The translations under genes were made by a program, and so were the position numbers. Of a DNA stretch of 64,000 nt, positions 61,876 to 64,000 are shown one piece after another. The DNA lies in assembly GCA_051208035.1 (NCBI GenBank), contig JBPJFZ010000005.1:1-64000 (forward strand), written 5' to 3'. How positions within the stretch are numbered: the first letter of the stretch is position 1; every line of letters starts with the position of its first letter. The notes under the pieces were generated by a model, which was not told the origin of the DNA, ran no database searches, and saw only the letters and a program-made list of their open reading frames with translations. Source of the DNA: JACKOB01 sp024234575. GTDB taxonomy: Bacteria > Pseudomonadota > Gammaproteobacteria > Pseudomonadales > Oleiphilaceae.

Positions 61876-62517
61876 TTATCCATCATCGCGATTTGGGTGT
61901 TTCATCTTGGTTTTGACTGCTCTAATCGCTGAAATCAACCGCACAGACTGTCTGCCAGATAGCACTTCGAGCGCCACCGCATCAGGTAACAAATCCTTAC
62001 TTCCCTCAGCAGCATAACCGGTCCTTTCTGGAAAGTTTTCCACCCAAGCATCCTTATACCGATACAACCAACGGGCCGAGGCTCCAGACCAAATGGCAAG
62101 CTCTGTCCAAGTATACTCGGCTTTATCAAAACTAGCCTCAGCATACCGCAACACCACTGTCCCCTTATCATCACGGGATATATCCCACCACACTCTTACC
62201 GGTACACCTTGATTAAAAGAGACAAGGGAGTATGTCGACACCCCTCTAAATTGGAACTCGTCTCCGGAGAAAATCTCCTGCTCATTGCTAATACCATCGA
62301 AGCCGTTCGTTAGCCCACTTACCGAGTCGGACACCCAGCCTTGCAACAACTGCTGAAATTGATCACTGGATTGTCGCCTTTCGACAATTCCGGACACTCT
62401 TGCAGCATACAAAAAACCCTGCATCAACATACCAGCCAATAACGACACCAACATTATGACGACAAGCATTTCAAGAAGGGTAAAACCCTCTACACTCTTT
62501 GGCGTTTCACTAGCCAA
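61876..62517 (-). CDS. gspJ: Type II secretion minor pseudopilin GspJ
   Basis: It has 213 residues. The prepilin peptidase site is G11|FTLLE, with Glu at +5, followed by a hydrophobic helix. The periplasmic beta domain contains RVWWDISRDDKGTVVLRYAE. It overlaps gspI by 8 bp. Confidence 0.9.
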   Translation of the reverse strand: MASETPKSVEGFTLLEMLVVIMLVSLLAGMLMQGFLYAARVSGIVERRQSSDQFQQLLQGWVSDSVSGLTNGFDGISNEQEIFSGDEFQFRGVSTYSLVSFNQGVPVRVWWDISRDDKGTVVLRYAEASFDKAEYTWTELAIWSGASARWLYRYKDAWVENFPERTGYAAEGSKDLLPDAVALEVLSGRQSVRLISAIRAVKTKMKHPNRDDG

Positions 62518-62953
62518 AAATAAGGTCCTCCAAATTTCGGATTTTCTTTAGCCCCAGAACATTTGTCTGAAATTGATAAGTAATCATTCCACTCAAATAA
62601 ATAGTCACCGTGACACTATACAATTGTGCAAGGTTGATTGTGGGGGCATTCTGCGGATCAAGCACGTCTGCTGCATATTGTGTGGGCACCCCCTGCCATT
62701 CGATTCTCATATCGGCCAGCTCAGCACTGCCTTCTGGTCGGGATACAATATCTACAGTTGAGATAAAAGCTACAGCACTGTCTATGGCAGACGACCGCTG
62801 ATAGACGTTATTCACTTTTTCAAGAGCCATCAGATTAGTGTTCACCCAAGCATACACGGCAGTTGCCGCCATAGAAAATATTGCGATTGCGACAACCGCC
62901 TCTAAAAGAGTAAAACCGCCAGCACTGCGCCCCGCGCACTTTACACTAATCAT
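62510..62953 (-). CDS. gspI: Type II secretion minor pseudopilin GspI
   Basis: It has 147 residues, with cleavage at G13|FTLLEAVVAIAIFSM and Glu at +5. A short periplasmic domain follows, with RIEWQGVPT. It overlaps gspH by 8 bp. Confidence 0.9.
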   Translation of the reverse strand: MISVKCAGRSAGGFTLLEAVVAIAIFSMAATAVYAWVNTNLMALEKVNNVYQRSSAIDSAVAFISTVDIVSRPEGSAELADMRIEWQGVPTQYAADVLDPQNAPTINLAQLYSVTVTIYLSGMITYQFQTNVLGLKKIRNLEDLIFG

Positions 62954-63356
62954 TGATCGAAAAAACCCGACAGTCTGGCGACCGCATATTTAGCCTGTAA
63001 GAAACGCCCTCTCTGACAGCAATTATCTTTCCATCAATGGGGCATAATCCAGCTCCCGTAATCAAAATTGGTTGCGCTGCCAAAAAAGTTAGCTTCTGCT
63101 CCATAAGTTTTTGACTTATAACCGATGGCAAATTAGCACTACCCCCAGGAAAGCTATCAAGAATTACACTATCTCCACCATGCCTGACCCAAATTGCGAT
63201 AGAGCCGAGCGTATCAACCATGTCTTCTCTCGCTACCGACCTCTGCAATGACTCATACATTTTTTGTAAGGCAGGCAAGGCCAGGGTTGCCAGAATTGCC
63301 ATTATTCCCAGCACAACAACCATCTCTATTAGTGTAAAACCTCTATTACTTTTCAT
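62946..63356 (-). CDS. gspH: Type II secretion minor pseudopilin GspH
   Basis: It has 136 residues, with cleavage at G6|FTLIEMVVVLGIMAIL and Glu at +5. It is shorter than many GspH proteins and ends in SPDCRVFSIND. Position between gspG and gspI supports the assignment. Confidence 0.87.
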   Translation of the reverse strand: MKSNRGFTLIEMVVVLGIMAILATLALPALQKMYESLQRSVAREDMVDTLGSIAIWVRHGGDSVILDSFPGGSANLPSVISQKLMEQKLTFLAAQPILITGAGLCPIDGKIIAVREGVSYRLNMRSPDCRVFSIND

Positions 63357-63359
63357 AAC

Positions 63360-63803
63360 TTAACGGAGGGGAAGATAACCAATTTCCTGGTTATCACCCT
63401 CTCCACCCGGCTCTCCATCCGCACCGAGAGAGTACAAACTAAACGGTTCAAACTCACTTGGGGCTGCAGAATATACATAGGCATTATTCCATGGATCCAG
63501 CGGAACGGAACCGTCTACATAAGGCCCGGTCCAGTAGGGGGCAATGCGATCATCAGCAGGCTTTTTAACTAAAATGGACAACCCTTCTTCATCCGTTGGC
63601 AACCTGCCTACATCCAGCTTCATTGTTAATACTGCCCCGCGCAGCATTTTTACCTGGGTCATAGCAGTTTGAACTTTTGCCTTATCACCCTGCCTAAACA
63701 AGCTGGGACCAACCAAGCCGGCAATTAAGCCAATAATAACCAATACCACAATCATTTCGAGAAGCGTAAAGCCGATCTGCTTTGAAGCTAAGTTTTTAGC
63801 CAT
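63360..63803 (-). CDS. gspG: Type II secretion major pseudopilin GspG
   Basis: It has 147 residues, with cleavage at G11|FTLLEMIVVLVIIGLIAG. The calcium-loop and C-terminal signature is clear: GRLPTDEEGLSILV, PYVDGSVPLDPWNNAYVY, SLGADGEPGGEGDNQEIG. It is the main subunit of the periplasmic pseudopilus. Confidence 0.96.
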   Translation of the reverse strand: MAKNLASKQIGFTLLEMIVVLVIIGLIAGLVGPSLFRQGDKAKVQTAMTQVKMLRGAVLTMKLDVGRLPTDEEGLSILVKKPADDRIAPYWTGPYVDGSVPLDPWNNAYVYSAAPSEFEPFSLYSLGADGEPGGEGDNQEIGYLPLR

Positions 63804-63855
63804 TTGTCTTCCTATCCTTTACATTAAACTCGTCACTGGGATTACTCCCAATACT

Positions 63856-64000
63856 TTATAGCGGAATATCATTCGCGCTTGTAATCGCCAGCATCACACC
63901 AATTATGATCACCCCCATCGTGACACCTATTAACAGAATCGCTACAGGCTCTATCAGGGCCAGCACTTTTTTCATGCGCTCCTGACTCTGATTGGCGTAA
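63856..64000 (-). CDS. gspF: Type II secretion platform protein GspF, C-terminal end (partial)
   Basis: The last 48 codons of a gene that runs off the right edge. The visible part, YANQSQERMKKVLALIEPVA followed by a transmembrane helix and ending ITSANDIPL, is the GspF C-terminus. The gene order gspF then gspG implies that gspE lies further right. Confidence 0.9.
   Translation of the reverse strand, partial: YANQSQERMKKVLALIEPVAILLIGVTMGVIIIGVMLAITSANDIPL

Noticed and set aside
60774..61886. GspK as a defective pseudopilin because it lacks Glu at +5
   Set aside because: Absence of Glu+5 is normal for GspK, the tip subunit.
1..64000. CRISPR arrays, rRNA or tRNA genes
   Set aside because: No regularly spaced repeats of 23-40 bp and no tRNA-like or rRNA-like stretches were noticed on reading both strands.

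Overview
The window looks like chromosome of a marine gammaproteobacterium. I infer the order Cellvibrionales or a close relative from the Pseudomonas-like synteny rpsB-tsf-pyrH-frr-uppS-cdsA-dxr-rseP-bamA-skp-lpxD-fabZ-lpxA-lpxB-rnhB, the map-glnD-dapC-(arsC-like)-dapD-dapE block, the long-form DapD, an Xps-ordered type II secretion locus and sulfotransferases in the surface-glycan cluster. No search was run, so the taxon is an inference.

Layout. (1) 1-5410 is accessory DNA: the end of an IS256-family element, a modification-dependent-type nuclease (Mrr fold), an uncharacterised, possibly exported protein, a protein ending in a FliG C-terminal (torque) domain, a zinc sirtuin, and a P4-type tyrosine integrase with repeats that look like recombinase sites. 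(2) 5462-9426 holds mutS and fdxA, convergent with rnhB. (3) 8740-24085, minus strand, is the envelope and translation superoperon. Hairpin terminators lie after fdxA, skp, frr and tsf and in the rpsB-tsf gap, and a probable S2-binding leader precedes rpsB. (4) 24407-32780, plus strand, carries map, glnD and the succinylase-branch lysine/diaminopimelate genes. (5) 32867-33920 holds a membrane-tethered cold-shock-domain protein and slyX. (6) 33931-53372, minus strand, is a surface-polysaccharide cluster. It has a dehydratase/reductase/initiating-transferase trio for a 6-deoxy-HexNAc-P-P-undecaprenol, GDP-mannose synthesis, five glycosyltransferase genes, a Gtr-like side-branch module, a Wzm/Wzt ABC exporter with a C-terminal Wzt domain, and three sulfotransferases. 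One sulfotransferase has a long coiled coil and an SWR...PLR tail. (7) 53571-64000, minus strand, holds a DsbA-like oxidoreductase, a probably highly expressed secreted protein with four cysteines, and a type II secretion operon gspF-G-H-I-J-K-L-M-C/N-D, cut by the window edge in gspF.

The right half reads as an envelope-surface programme. Lipid A genes (lpxA/B/D) and BamA/Skp supply the outer membrane, and the glycan cluster supplies a probably sulfated O-antigen or capsule. The type II system with the DsbA-like protein could export and fold the abundant protein. Two ideas deserve testing. The first is that the coiled-coil sulfotransferase caps and measures chains, with the Wzt C-terminal domain reading the cap. 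The second is that the 565-residue protein is a T2SS-exported surface-layer-like protein. On the left, the FliG torque domain outside any flagellar locus, inside a mobile element, is the oddest protein.
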